Shown piece after piece: positions 43,267 to 51,483 of a stretch of 64,000 nucleotides of DNA. The DNA lies in NCBI RefSeq assembly GCF_000829375.1, contig NZ_AP014624.1:4774001-4838000 (forward strand), given 5' to 3'. The notes below the pieces were generated by a model. That model ran no database searches. It saw only the letters and a list, made by a program, of their open reading frames with translations, and was not told where the DNA came from. The stretch comes from Chryseobacterium sp. StRB126 (GTDB lineage Bacteria; Bacteroidota; Bacteroidia; Flavobacteriales; Weeksellaceae). Within the stretch, counting starts at the first letter, position 1, and the number at the start of each line of letters is the position of its first letter. Both the position numbers and the translations under genes were made by a program.

Positions 43267-44010
43267 TTAATATCCACCAGATGAAGCTTCATTTTTAATG
43301 AGTGCCAATGCTGAGGAAGTTCCGATTCTCTTTACTCCCATAGTAATCATTTTTTCAGCATCTTCAGGAGTTCTTACGCCTCCGGCAGCTTTTACAGGAA
43401 GTTTTCCAGCGTTATCCAGCATTATTTTTATCCCTTCAAATGTTGCCCCATTAGGCTTCCCACCTGTAGTTTCATAAAAACCGGTAGATGATTTAACAAA
43501 AATATGAGGTAAATCATTGGCTGAAAAATTCTCTTCTGCCCAGTTCGAAATATTTTTAGTAAGATCTCCAATCTGTTCATCCGTTAAAGCTGCAATTTCA
43601 ATGATCCATTTTGCAATTTTATGGTGTTCCAAAGCCAGCTTTGTACATTTTACAAATTCTTCTTTTACCAAGTCAATATTTCCCTGAAGATAAGCATTGT
43701 AATTAATTACAAAATCTAGCTCATCTGCTCCGTCTTCAATAGCTTTTGAAGCTTCTGTAAGCTTCTCTTCTACCGAATATGTTCCTTCATGGAATCCTAT
43801 TACAGTTCCTACTGCAACATTTGAATTTCTGTCCTGAATATATTTTTTAATCTCCGCTACATAATCAGGCCTAATCATTACGGCAAAAATACCATTATCA
43901 ATGGCTACCTGCGCAAGTTCTTTATCAATTTGAAGAGTTCCTTCATGTGAAATACCTGATTGTTCCGGTGTCTTCAAGTAAGTTGAATCCAAATATTGGG
44001 CTATGTTCAT
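43267..44010 (-). CDS. deoC: deoxyribose-phosphate aldolase
   Basis: 247 residues. It splits deoxyribose 5-phosphate into glyceraldehyde 3-phosphate and acetaldehyde. Blocks: DELDFVINYNAYLQGN (catalytic Asp region), IFVKSSTGFYETTGGKPNGA with the Schiff-base Lys, and LPVKAAGGVRTPEDAEKMI. It starts 4 bp after the Lrp-type gene stop, so both share an mRNA. Confidence 0.95.
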   Translation of the reverse strand: MNIAQYLDSTYLKTPEQSGISHEGTLQIDKELAQVAIDNGIFAVMIRPDYVAEIKKYIQDRNSNVAVGTVIGFHEGTYSVEEKLTEASKAIEDGADELDFVINYNAYLQGNIDLVKEEFVKCTKLALEHHKIAKWIIEIAALTDEQIGDLTKNISNWAEENFSANDLPHIFVKSSTGFYETTGGKPNGATFEGIKIMLDNAGKLPVKAAGGVRTPEDAEKMITMGVKRIGTSSALALIKNEASSGGY

Positions 44011-44014
44011 ATCG

Positions 44015-44485
44015 TTATACTTTCAATTGTCTGTAAATACCTTGTTCCAAAGATATAAAAGTTTCTGTTCTTGTTACTCCTTTCAGTTTTTGGAGTTTGC
44101 TAAGAATTTGCATCAAATGGTCGTTATCTTTACAAAGAACTTTAAGGAATATTGTATAATTTCCTGTTGTATAGTGGGCTTCTACTACTTCATTGATATC
44201 ATGCAAAGATTTTACCACTTCAGGGTAATGGCTTGGCTGATCCAAAAACACACCGATATAAGAAATTACTTTATATCCGATTTTTTTAGGATTAAGGAAT
44301 GAAATTGAATTTTCAATAACTCCTGCGTGTTCCAGTTTTTTAATCCTTTGATGTACCGCTGTTGTAGAGATCCCAACATTCTTTGAAATGTGTGCTAAAG
44401 AAGTTTTAGCGTTATCCATCAACATGTAGATTATTTCCTTGTCGATGGAATCTAAATGATAACTTGTGTTGCTCGAATTTTTCAT
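44015..44485 (-). CDS. Lrp/AsnC family regulator
   Basis: 156 residues, the normal length. N-terminal winged helix: YHLDSIDKEIIYMLMDNAKT, ISTTAVHQRIKKLEHAGVIE. C-terminal RAM (ligand/oligomerisation) domain with YKVISYIGVFLDQPSHYPEV and YTTGNYTIFLKVLCKDNDHL. It probably senses an amino acid or other small molecule. Being in one transcript with deoC suggests, but does not prove, regulation of nucleoside use. Confidence 0.9.
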   Translation of the reverse strand: MKNSSNTSYHLDSIDKEIIYMLMDNAKTSLAHISKNVGISTTAVHQRIKKLEHAGVIENSISFLNPKKIGYKVISYIGVFLDQPSHYPEVVKSLHDINEVVEAHYTTGNYTIFLKVLCKDNDHLMQILSKLQKLKGVTRTETFISLEQGIYRQLKV

Positions 44486-44513
44486 TTTCTACTTTTTTAT
44501 TATTTATGTTTTT

Positions 44514-45449
44514 TTATGATAAGCTTTTAAACCTCACAAAAACCGGAAAGTGATCACTATATCCGCCTAAATACCGGGTACCGGCATAAGTTCGGAAAGG
44601 TCGTCCTTCAAAATTTCTGGTCCTGCTGCTGAGTTTATCAGAATTGAACACACGGGCTTCCTGAAAAGCTAGCGTTCTGTTGTCGAGAAGGGATCTCGAC
44701 ATCATAATCTGATCGTACAACAAGCCAGACTTATAATGAAAAGTAGAGTAATTTCTTGTAGAAAACAACTCCTGAAAAGGGTTCATCAAAACCTTCTCAT
44801 GATCGTTGTCATAGAGAATTTGAACTAAATTTTCATCATCCGGGTTTTCGTTAAAATCACCACACAATATGACATGTTCCTTATCTGCATCTACAATTTT
44901 CATAATCCGTTGCCGGACCTCATTCAATATAAAGGCTCTTTTAGGTTTATTGATATCTTTCTCGCGCTTAGAGGGAAGATGGGCGATAAAGACATTAATA
45001 ATTTCCCCTTTATATTTAATTTTCGAAAAAAGTACGTCTCTGGTAGTGTCGTAATTTCCAGTGTTTTTATAGGTTATTTCAAAAAAGAAAGTAATGGTTT
45101 CAGAATCTATAACCTCTACTTTATTTTTATCGTATAACATGGCTACATCCACTTTTCTTTCGTCCATAGAATTGTAATGTACAATTCCATATTCAGAATT
45201 AAAGGGTTCCATTTCTACAAGATCTTCTAAAACTTTCCTTCCGGAAACTTCGGATAATCCTATAATAAATGGCAATACTCCATTTTCCTCCTTCATCAAT
45301 TGAAATACATGAGAGATTTTAAAAAGTTTATTTTTATATCTTCTCTCATCCCAGTTTCTTAAACCTGACTTTGTAGGATCTAATTTATGTACAGGTTTAG
45401 GATCGGGTAAAAATAAATTTTCAACATTATAAAAAGAGAACAGTTCCAT
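44514..45449 (-). CDS. endonuclease/exonuclease/phosphatase family protein
   Basis: 311 residues from the ATG; an in-frame GTG (45455) is less likely. The EEP fold motifs are intact: FIIGLSEVSGRKVLEDLV (catalytic Glu), NVFIAHLPSKRE, HVILCGDFNENPDD and GGYSDHFPVFV (catalytic Asp-His). No signal peptide, so cytoplasmic. Such proteins cut DNA, RNA or phosphodiesters; the substrate cannot be set here. Confidence 0.85.
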   Translation of the reverse strand: MELFSFYNVENLFLPDPKPVHKLDPTKSGLRNWDERRYKNKLFKISHVFQLMKEENGVLPFIIGLSEVSGRKVLEDLVEMEPFNSEYGIVHYNSMDERKVDVAMLYDKNKVEVIDSETITFFFEITYKNTGNYDTTRDVLFSKIKYKGEIINVFIAHLPSKREKDINKPKRAFILNEVRQRIMKIVDADKEHVILCGDFNENPDDENLVQILYDNDHEKVLMNPFQELFSTRNYSTFHYKSGLLYDQIMMSRSLLDNRTLAFQEARVFNSDKLSSRTRNFEGRPFRTYAGTRYLGGYSDHFPVFVRFKSLS

Positions 45450-45455
45450 CAACAC

Positions 45456-45824
45456 AAATTTCTATACTTTAATTAATATGTTCTTTTTTCTAATCGTAAA
45501 TTTATTATTTTTTCCAAATTACATTAATTTGCCCACAATACCAGCAAATCAATTTATAATAAGAAATATTTCAAATGTAATAAAAAAAATCAATAAAACC
45601 ACAAATAGTGAATTAAATTTTCAATTAACCTTTAGTTTTATTCAATATATCGAAATTAAAATAATGAATAAAATTTAAAATAATTAAAACAAAAATTCAA
45701 TTAAAAGACCAAAATTGATAATATTTTACTTTTCACCTACAATAATAACAAATATTATTCCATTTAATCCGTAGACAAATAAAATAAAATAAAAAACAGG
45801 GTTTAAACACCCTGTAACGCTGTA
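45456..45824. other. AT-rich intergenic region between EEP gene and trmD
   Basis: 369 bases. The 66-residue ORF at 45478-45678 is almost all AT-rich codons (Ile, Asn, Phe, Lys) and looks random. The only clear element is the trmD terminator at 45796-45815. Nothing else is supported. Confidence 0.5.
45796..45815 (-). terminator. terminator of trmD
   Basis: ACAGGGT-TTAAAC-ACCCTGT, followed on the minus strand by TTTTTTATTTTATTTT. Confidence 0.85.
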
Positions 45825-46496
45825 TTAAAGAAGATCAGGGCGTTTTTCTTTAGTAATTCTTACTGCTTCATCGTGACGCCATTCTTCAATTTTTCCAAAA
45901 TTTCCGCTTAATAAAATCCTAGGAACCTCCAGCCCTTTATAGACTTCAGGTCGTGTATAAATGGGTGGTGACAGAAGATCATCCTGGAAACTGTCTGTCA
46001 AAGCACTTTGTTCATCATTTAAAACTCCCGGAAGCAGTCTTATGATAGAATCAGCTAATACACATGCTGCAAGCTCTCCACCGGTAAGCACATAATCTCC
46101 AATAGATATTTCTTTGGTAATATGAAGATCTCTTACCCTCTGGTCTATTCCTTTATAATGTCCACAAAGAAAAATCAGATTTTGTTTTATCGAAAGAGAA
46201 TTGGCTATTTTCTGGTTCAGCGTTATTCCGTCCGGTGTCAGATAGATCACCTCATCATAATCTCTTTGAGACTTCAATTCTGAGATACATTTATCCAATG
46301 GCTCTACCATCATTACCATTCCGGCTCCACCTCCGTAAGGTTCATCATCAATTTGTTTGTGCTTATTAATTGCCCAGTCTCTCAGGTGATGAAAATGTAC
46401 TTCTGCCAACCCTTTGTCCATGGCTCTCTTTAAAATAGAGGTTTTAAATGGACTTTCCATCAATTCTGGAAGTACGCTTATGATATCAATTCTCAT
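45825..46496 (-). CDS. trmD: tRNA (guanine-N1)-methyltransferase
   Basis: 223 residues. TrmD methylates G37 of tRNAs using S-adenosylmethionine. Blocks: [17 protein letters not shown], the knot motif [26 protein letters not shown], and the C-terminal [16 protein letters not shown]. Its ATG overlaps the TGA of the NADH dehydrogenase gene by 4 bp (ATGA), so the two are translationally coupled. Confidence 0.97.
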   Translation of the reverse strand: MRIDIISVLPELMESPFKTSILKRAMDKGLAEVHFHHLRDWAINKHKQIDDEPYGGGAGMVMMVEPLDKCISELKSQRDYDEVIYLTPDGITLNQKIANSLSIKQNLIFLCGHYKGIDQRVRDLHITKEISIGDYVLTGGELAACVLADSIIRLLPGVLNDEQSALTDSFQDDLLSPPIYTRPEVYKGLEVPRILLSGNFGKIEEWRHDEAVRITKEKRPDLL

Positions 46497-47755
46497 TGTA
46501 ATGTTCCGTTTTTCTTAGTAGGTATAATAATTAATCTTAAGGAAGAATCCTTGTTGATATAGCTCCACATCCAGTTGAAGAATATAGCCAGCTTATTTCG
46601 AACGCTCAAAATTAGCATTAAATGGAGAAACATCCAGAAATACCATGCTAAAAATCCCTGAAATTTTATAAATGGTAAATCTACAACGGCTCTGTGCTTT
46701 CCTATGGTTGCTAAAGAACCCTTGTCATCGTATTCATATTCCTTCCATTCACCAGGATTTTTATTCAACAAATTTTTTCCTAAGTTTTTGGCCTGATTAA
46801 TGGCTACATTGGCAACCTGAGGATGTCCTTGCGGATATTTGGGGGTTTCCATATAAGCAATATCTCCAATTGCATACACATTATCATACCCTTTTATTTT
46901 GTTGTATCGGTCTACGATATATCTGTTTCTTACCAATTTGTCTTCAGGAAAACCGTCGATTACATTTCCTGTAACTCCTGCCGCCCAGATTACATTATTA
47001 GATGCTATTTCTTTACCGCTTTTCAAATGCACTTTATCCCCATCATAATCTGTAACCACTTCTCCACTCATAAAGGTTACCCCAAGATCTTTAAGGTATT
47101 TTTCGGATTTCTCCTGAGCTTCACTGCTCATTACAGCAAGAGGTTTTTCTGTAGAACTTACGAGAATGATTTTCAGATGGTCGAAATTCATATATGGATA
47201 ATCTCTTGGAAGAATATCTTTTTTCATTTCGGCAAAAGCACCTGCGAGCTCTACACCAGTTGGTCCGCTCCCTACGATAACGATATTCCAATTTCCGTCA
47301 TCGCTGCGGCTTTTTTCAATAATCAGTTTTTCAAAGGTCATCAAAACGTGATTTCTGATACTGATGGCTTCCTGGGTATTCTTCATTCCGAAGGCTTTCC
47401 CTTCCAGTTCTTTGTTACCGAAAAAATTAGTTTTACAGCCTGTCGCAATGATCAATTTATCGTAAGTAAATTCTGCTTCATCAGTAATGACTTTATTGTT
47501 AGCGGCATCAATTTCCTTTACATCTGTCATCCGGAACTGAGTGTTTCTGGATTGCTGAAAAATCTTTCTGAATGGGAAAGAAATGTTGGAAGGTTCTATC
47601 CTTCCAGAGGCTACCTGGTAAAAAAGCGGCTGAAACATATGGTGGTTCATCCGATCCAGAACAATAACTTTTTTGTTCTTGTTATTCAATGTTTTTGCAA
47701 GCTGCAGCCCCGCAAATCCTCCCCCTATAATGATGATTTTTTCGCGTGTTTCCAT
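46493..47755 (-). CDS. ndh: type II NADH dehydrogenase (NDH-2)
   Basis: 420 residues from the ATG; the upstream in-frame TTG (47764) is inside the promoter box and is rejected. Two Rossmann folds are seen: [20 protein letters not shown] (FAD) and [20 protein letters not shown] (NADH). Other parts are [28 protein letters not shown] and [10 protein letters not shown]. The C-terminal hydrophobic segment ([20 protein letters not shown]) binds the membrane. It oxidises NADH and reduces quinone without proton pumping. Overlaps trmD by 4 bp. Confidence 0.93.
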   Translation of the reverse strand: METREKIIIIGGGFAGLQLAKTLNNKNKKVIVLDRMNHHMFQPLFYQVASGRIEPSNISFPFRKIFQQSRNTQFRMTDVKEIDAANNKVITDEAEFTYDKLIIATGCKTNFFGNKELEGKAFGMKNTQEAISIRNHVLMTFEKLIIEKSRSDDGNWNIVIVGSGPTGVELAGAFAEMKKDILPRDYPYMNFDHLKIILVSSTEKPLAVMSSEAQEKSEKYLKDLGVTFMSGEVVTDYDGDKVHLKSGKEIASNNVIWAAGVTGNVIDGFPEDKLVRNRYIVDRYNKIKGYDNVYAIGDIAYMETPKYPQGHPQVANVAINQAKNLGKNLLNKNPGEWKEYEYDDKGSLATIGKHRAVVDLPFIKFQGFLAWYFWMFLHLMLILSVRNKLAIFFNWMWSYINKDSSLRLIIIPTKKNGTLQ

Positions 47756-47761
47756 AATACA

Positions 47762-47769
47762 CAAATTTA
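47762..47769 (-). promoter_or_regulatory. -7 box of ndh (TAAATTTG)
   Basis: On the minus strand TAAATTTG ends 6 bases before the ATG at 47755, so the 5' leader would be only a few bases. The TTG of the box is in frame with the gene, which explains a false longer start. Confidence 0.6.
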
Positions 47770-47803
47770 CTGATTTTATTTAGCATTTAGTAGTGAAAAA
47801 AGT

Positions 47804-47811
47804 TAGTTTTG
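47804..47811 (+). promoter_or_regulatory. -7 box of the GH25 gene (TAGTTTTG)
   Basis: Ends 9 bases before the ATG at 47821. Its TTG is in frame with the gene, giving a false extended ORF. Confidence 0.55.
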
Positions 47812-47820
47812 CAAAACTTT

Positions 47821-48684
47821 ATGACACCAAAAAAGTACACCAAAAAAACTGCCAAACAGATCCATAAGAACAGACGGAACAGCTATTTTTTCCGTCGAAA
47901 GGTGATATTAGCCATTTTAATTGTAGCTTTAATCGGGACCGGATTTTATCTTAAACAATCCGTAAGCTATTACTATGCTTTGTACTTTAACAAATTTACC
48001 CATAAAAAACTTCATAACAGCGAAAAAGAAAGTTCAAGGATTCAAAGAATATTAGCCAACAATCTTGATAAAACCTATGGATTTGATGTTTCTCACTATC
48101 AAAATAAGGAGGATATCAAATGGGACAGCCTCAGCATTGGTAACAAAACCATTCCTCTGGAGTTCGTGGTAATGCGGGCAACCATGGGAAATAAAAGTGC
48201 AGATAAACATTTTGATGAGTTTTGGGAAATGGCCAAAAAACACAACCTGATCCGTGGAGCTTATCATTTCTACAGAGCTGATGAAGATCCGGTGATCCAG
48301 GCGAATAATTTTTTAGCGAATGTAAAACTGGAAAGTGGAGATTTACCACCTATTCTTGATATTGAAAAGATTCCGAAACGGAAGACGAATAAAAAATTAG
48401 TGGAAGACCTGAAGGTATGGTGTAAGATTGTAGAAGAAACTTATGGTGAGAAACCTATCATTTACACCTACTATCATTATTATAAGGATTTTTTGAAAGG
48501 GGAATTTGAGGATTACCCTCTATGGCTTGCCAATTATAATGATGTTCCTACCCCATCTCCAGATAGCCAATGGGATTTCTGGCAATTTACTGAAAACGGA
48601 ATTGTTCATGGGATCAATACTAAGGTGGATCTTGATATTTACAATGGTAATTCGTGGTCTTTGAAAAGACTGACATTGGATTAA
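47821..48684 (+). CDS. GH25 family lysozyme-like protein, membrane-anchored
   Basis: 287 residues from the ATG. After a basic N-terminus (KKYTKKTAKQIHKNRRNSYF) there is a single hydrophobic segment (KVILAILIVALIGTGFYL), so the enzyme is anchored facing the periplasm. The GH25 domain has YGFDVSHYQNKEDIKWDSLS, RGAYHFYR, LPPILDIEK (catalytic Asp/Glu), YPLWLANYND and the C-terminal WQFTENGIVHGINTKVDLDI. It would cleave peptidoglycan between MurNAc and GlcNAc. Confidence 0.9.
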   Translation: MTPKKYTKKTAKQIHKNRRNSYFFRRKVILAILIVALIGTGFYLKQSVSYYYALYFNKFTHKKLHNSEKESSRIQRILANNLDKTYGFDVSHYQNKEDIKWDSLSIGNKTIPLEFVVMRATMGNKSADKHFDEFWEMAKKHNLIRGAYHFYRADEDPVIQANNFLANVKLESGDLPPILDIEKIPKRKTNKKLVEDLKVWCKIVEETYGEKPIIYTYYHYYKDFLKGEFEDYPLWLANYNDVPTPSPDSQWDFWQFTENGIVHGINTKVDLDIYNGNSWSLKRLTLD

Positions 48685-48861
48685 GAAGGTTAGAAGGTGG
48701 ATGCGGGAAGATGGAAGTTTTCGAAGTTTGAAAAAACAACTTTACACTTTATTTTCTCAACCTTCCAAAAGAAATCTGTTCAATTTAATTACTATGACAA
48801 AATCGACAAACCTACTTTAACTTCCAGCCTCCATCTTCCTGCTTCCTTCCTACTTCTTTCC
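48684..48861. repeat. intergenic inverted-repeat module (copy 4)
   Basis: Left arm with GAAGGTGGATGCGGGAAG and ATGGAAG (48684-48720); right arm with CTTCCAGCCTCCATCTTCCT and GCTTCCTTCC (48821-48861). The arms are imperfect complements, and the right one runs into the last codons of the hydrolase gene. Confidence 0.75.
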
Positions 48862-50505
48862 AAGAAAATTCAGAATATCTGCATTCAGCTGATCCGGTTT
48901 TTCAAAAGGAACCATATGGGTGGTATACTTATAAATTTTCTTTTCAGCATTTGGAATTTGTTTGGAAATAAATTCTGTATGATCCGGTTTGATAACATCT
49001 CTATCTCCTGCAATAACGAGAACCGGGCTTTTTATTTTCTTTAAATCATCTTTACTGATATTAGGCTGCGTCAACATGATTTTCAAAAGTCTGCGTTCGC
49101 CAAGTGTTTCTTCAGGAGCCATATCATTCAGCTGTTTCATCTGATTGGTAAAACGTTCGATAAGTTTATCTTCCACTCCCTCAGGAAAAGCATTCGCTCC
49201 GATGGTTATAAGCTTATTAAGACGGTCTGGATATTTCAATGCAAATTCTAGCCCCGTATTTCCTCCATCACTCCAACCGGCAATATTAATTTTATCAAGC
49301 TTCAACTCGTCTGCTAATTCTTTTACATCGTCTGCAAATAATTTATACGTAAAATCTCTTTTGGAAGTATCTTTACTTTTCCCTTGTCCTCTTGTATCTA
49401 CCGCAATAACTTTATATTGCTTAGAGAGAACCGGGATCTGCTGATAATAATCTTTGATGCTGCCTGAATTTCCATGAAGCAATACCAAAGGTTCACCTTC
49501 ACCATATACCTCATAATACATATCAGTATCTTTCAGTTTTAAATATTTGCCCGCAGATTCATTTTTACCATATATAGACTGATTCGCTTCTTCTATATTT
49601 TTTGAATTATCTGCCATCCATCCCTGAGAGGCATCATCATCTGCATAGCCACCATCATCATCCTTTGTATCTTTTCCGTTTTTATCCATTTTCACATCAA
49701 TATTAATAGCCGGTGCAGCAATCGTCATTTTTTTCCAGTCTCCATAGAATTCCCTGATGAATCCTGTTTTGAACAATGCAGCACTGATTTTAATACTTCC
49801 GTTAAATTCTTTTAAAAAATGAATTCCTACAAAAAACTTTCCTTTCACCCAGATGTTATGGTCGTTAACATCCAGTGTATAAGTTCCGTCTTTAATCATA
49901 TCTTCAGTAAGCTGTACTGTAATTTCTTCGTCCAATAAGTTTTTATCCGGGAAACCGTCTTTCTCACTATAAATGCTGTATCGCATCATAACCGGCTCCG
50001 TGGAAGTATACCGGGCGATATTCAGATTAATATTCTTAATTTTAGATCTTTTTTTTGCATTAAACTCCAAAGCTGTTTCCCCAAGAAAACCGGCTTTATC
50101 TCCGGCCGGATTAACAAAATATAGAATACTTTTGGTTTTGGTTTTCACACCCCAGTTTTTATCCACCAGTTTTTTAGGCTTAATAGCGATCTCTTTGATG
50201 GTTTTGGTTTTCTCATTCAGGAATACCTGCTGCCGATCATGTTTTTTGAAATCCTGCACTGCTTCTTCATAAACTTCATATCCGGGTACTTCTATTTTTA
50301 CTTTCTCTTGCACATCTATGCCCGTAAGATCTATTGAAAAATTTCCTTTTCCGTCTGATATGGTTCCGATAGTTTTCTTATCTACCCCAATCTTCACATA
50401 AGAAATAGGTTGATTTTCATTTTTAGAAATAATGGTTCCGGAAATGACCTGTGCATTGAAGGCTGAAACCGTAAGAATAAAGGATAAAACACTAAGTTTT
50501 TTCAT
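48850..50505 (-). CDS. secreted alpha/beta hydrolase with N-terminal carboxypeptidase-regulatory-like domain
   Basis: 551 residues from the ATG at 50505. A signal peptide (MKKLSVLSFILTVSAFNAQ) is followed by a CarboxypepD-reg-like domain (VISGTIISKNENQPISYVKI), then a middle beta region (about 90-270), then an alpha/beta hydrolase from about 335 (YEVYGEGEPLVLLHGNSGSI). The catalytic triad is visible: Ser in NIAGWSDGGNTGLEF, Asp in VIAGDRDVIKPDH and His in YTTHMVPFEKP. The fusion of a surface-type module with a hydrolase is unusual. Substrate unknown. Confidence 0.85.
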   Translation of the reverse strand: MKKLSVLSFILTVSAFNAQVISGTIISKNENQPISYVKIGVDKKTIGTISDGKGNFSIDLTGIDVQEKVKIEVPGYEVYEEAVQDFKKHDRQQVFLNEKTKTIKEIAIKPKKLVDKNWGVKTKTKSILYFVNPAGDKAGFLGETALEFNAKKRSKIKNINLNIARYTSTEPVMMRYSIYSEKDGFPDKNLLDEEITVQLTEDMIKDGTYTLDVNDHNIWVKGKFFVGIHFLKEFNGSIKISAALFKTGFIREFYGDWKKMTIAAPAINIDVKMDKNGKDTKDDDGGYADDDASQGWMADNSKNIEEANQSIYGKNESAGKYLKLKDTDMYYEVYGEGEPLVLLHGNSGSIKDYYQQIPVLSKQYKVIAVDTRGQGKSKDTSKRDFTYKLFADDVKELADELKLDKINIAGWSDGGNTGLEFALKYPDRLNKLITIGANAFPEGVEDKLIERFTNQMKQLNDMAPEETLGERRLLKIMLTQPNISKDDLKKIKSPVLVIAGDRDVIKPDHTEFISKQIPNAEKKIYKYTTHMVPFEKPDQLNADILNFLGKK

Positions 50506-50520
50506 GTTAAAAGTTTGATG

Positions 50521-50528
50521 CAAACATA
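50521..50528 (-). promoter_or_regulatory. -7 box of the hydrolase gene (TATGTTTG)
   Basis: On the minus strand TATGTTTG, with a possible -33 TTG 16 bp further up (50545-50547). Its TTG is in frame with the gene and gives a false start 18 bases long. Confidence 0.6.
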
Positions 50529-50654
50529 TCTATTTTATAACCATCAACATTCATAAGGCATTATTAAATTTAATCACCTTTTAGTTAAAATTATTCTAAA
50601 TATCTCCCATTTTAGAGCATTAATTCTAAAAAACATTTAAATATTATTATTCAT

Positions 50655-51167
50655 CTATAAAATCCCCATGATTTCCTCCCATGAATTCACTCTTCTGTAG
50701 GTTTCGTTTTCAATCAGTTCATTATGAGGTTGTGTAAAGATCAGTCTCTGCCCTGAAAAATGATCTAAATTCTTTGGGTAATCATCAATCATCACATCTC
50801 CTGACACTACTTTCTTGCTTCCACAAAGAACAATCTGCTCCCAAGTAATGAAGGGAAAATGCTCAGCCAGCCAGTCATATTTTTCTCTTAAACTATTGGG
50901 AAATTCCATTCCTGCAGAAACAATATACAGTTCATATTTGTTATTCAGATACTCTATTGCTTTCTGGCTTCCCTCCATTACTGGCAATGTTCTGAAAAAC
51001 CCTACTTCATTCACATGTTTTTTCCCATTGGGAAAGGTTTCTAGTTCGGGTTTTCCTATCATAATATCAGGTTTCATCTCTCTTCCGGTATCTCTTTTTT
51101 CAAATTGAATCAGCTGATGGTATACATCTGCCATTACCCCATCCATATCAACAATCACTTTTTTCAT
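50655..51167 (-). CDS. 5'(3')-deoxyribonucleotidase (HAD family)
   Basis: 170 residues. The HAD core begins MKKVIVDMDGVMADVYHQLI, with the catalytic DMDG. It continues PVMEGSQKAIEYLNNKYELY, VSAGMEFPNSLREKYDWLAE and MIDDYPKNLDHFSGQRLIFT, the blocks typical of the mammalian cdN-like family. It removes phosphate from deoxyribonucleotides. Confidence 0.88.
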   Translation of the reverse strand: MKKVIVDMDGVMADVYHQLIQFEKRDTGREMKPDIMIGKPELETFPNGKKHVNEVGFFRTLPVMEGSQKAIEYLNNKYELYIVSAGMEFPNSLREKYDWLAEHFPFITWEQIVLCGSKKVVSGDVMIDDYPKNLDHFSGQRLIFTQPHNELIENETYRRVNSWEEIMGIL

Positions 51168-51201
51168 TGCTTCAAATTAGATTTTATTATTTTTAAATGT
51201 T

Positions 51202-51329
51202 ATGAAGCTGGAGGGTAGAAGATATTAAACTCCCAATATAAATGAAGTTCGTTTTTAATGATTGAAATGATAAGTACCATCAAAATTTATATGTTCAGTA
51301 ATAACTTCCTGCTTCCAACCCATCTTCAT
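51202..51329. repeat. intergenic inverted-repeat module (copy 5)
   Basis: Left arm ATGAAGCTGGAGGGTAGAAG (51202-51221); right arm CTTCCAACCCATCTTCAT (51312-51329), imperfect complements. This covers most of the 316-bp gap between nucleotidase and ABC-F genes. Confidence 0.75.
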
Positions 51330-51436
51330 CAAATTTACCAAATTGTTTTCTCAGACAATGAACACAGTTTATTAATAAATCATAAATATTCGATTTTATA
51401 AAGCCGGTTCCGGAAAATTTTATGGTTACATTTTCG

Positions 51437-51444
51437 TATTTTTG
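51437..51444 (+). promoter_or_regulatory. -7 box of the ABC-F gene (TATTTTTG)
   Basis: Exact TAnnTTTG, 39 bases before the ATG. No -33 TTTG. Confidence 0.55.
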
Positions 51445-51483
51445 CCGTTCAGTTCAAAATTAAAATCAAACTATTAATTCCCA

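Noticed and set aside
45478..45678. 66-residue plus-strand ORF
   Set aside because: Composed almost only of AT-rich codons in an AT-rich gap, no domain, no promoter; likely random.
46823..47773. 316-residue plus-strand ORF
   Set aside because: Complete antisense shadow of ndh, whose NADH and FAD motifs are unmistakable; the shadow is rich in His, Ser and Phe with no motif.
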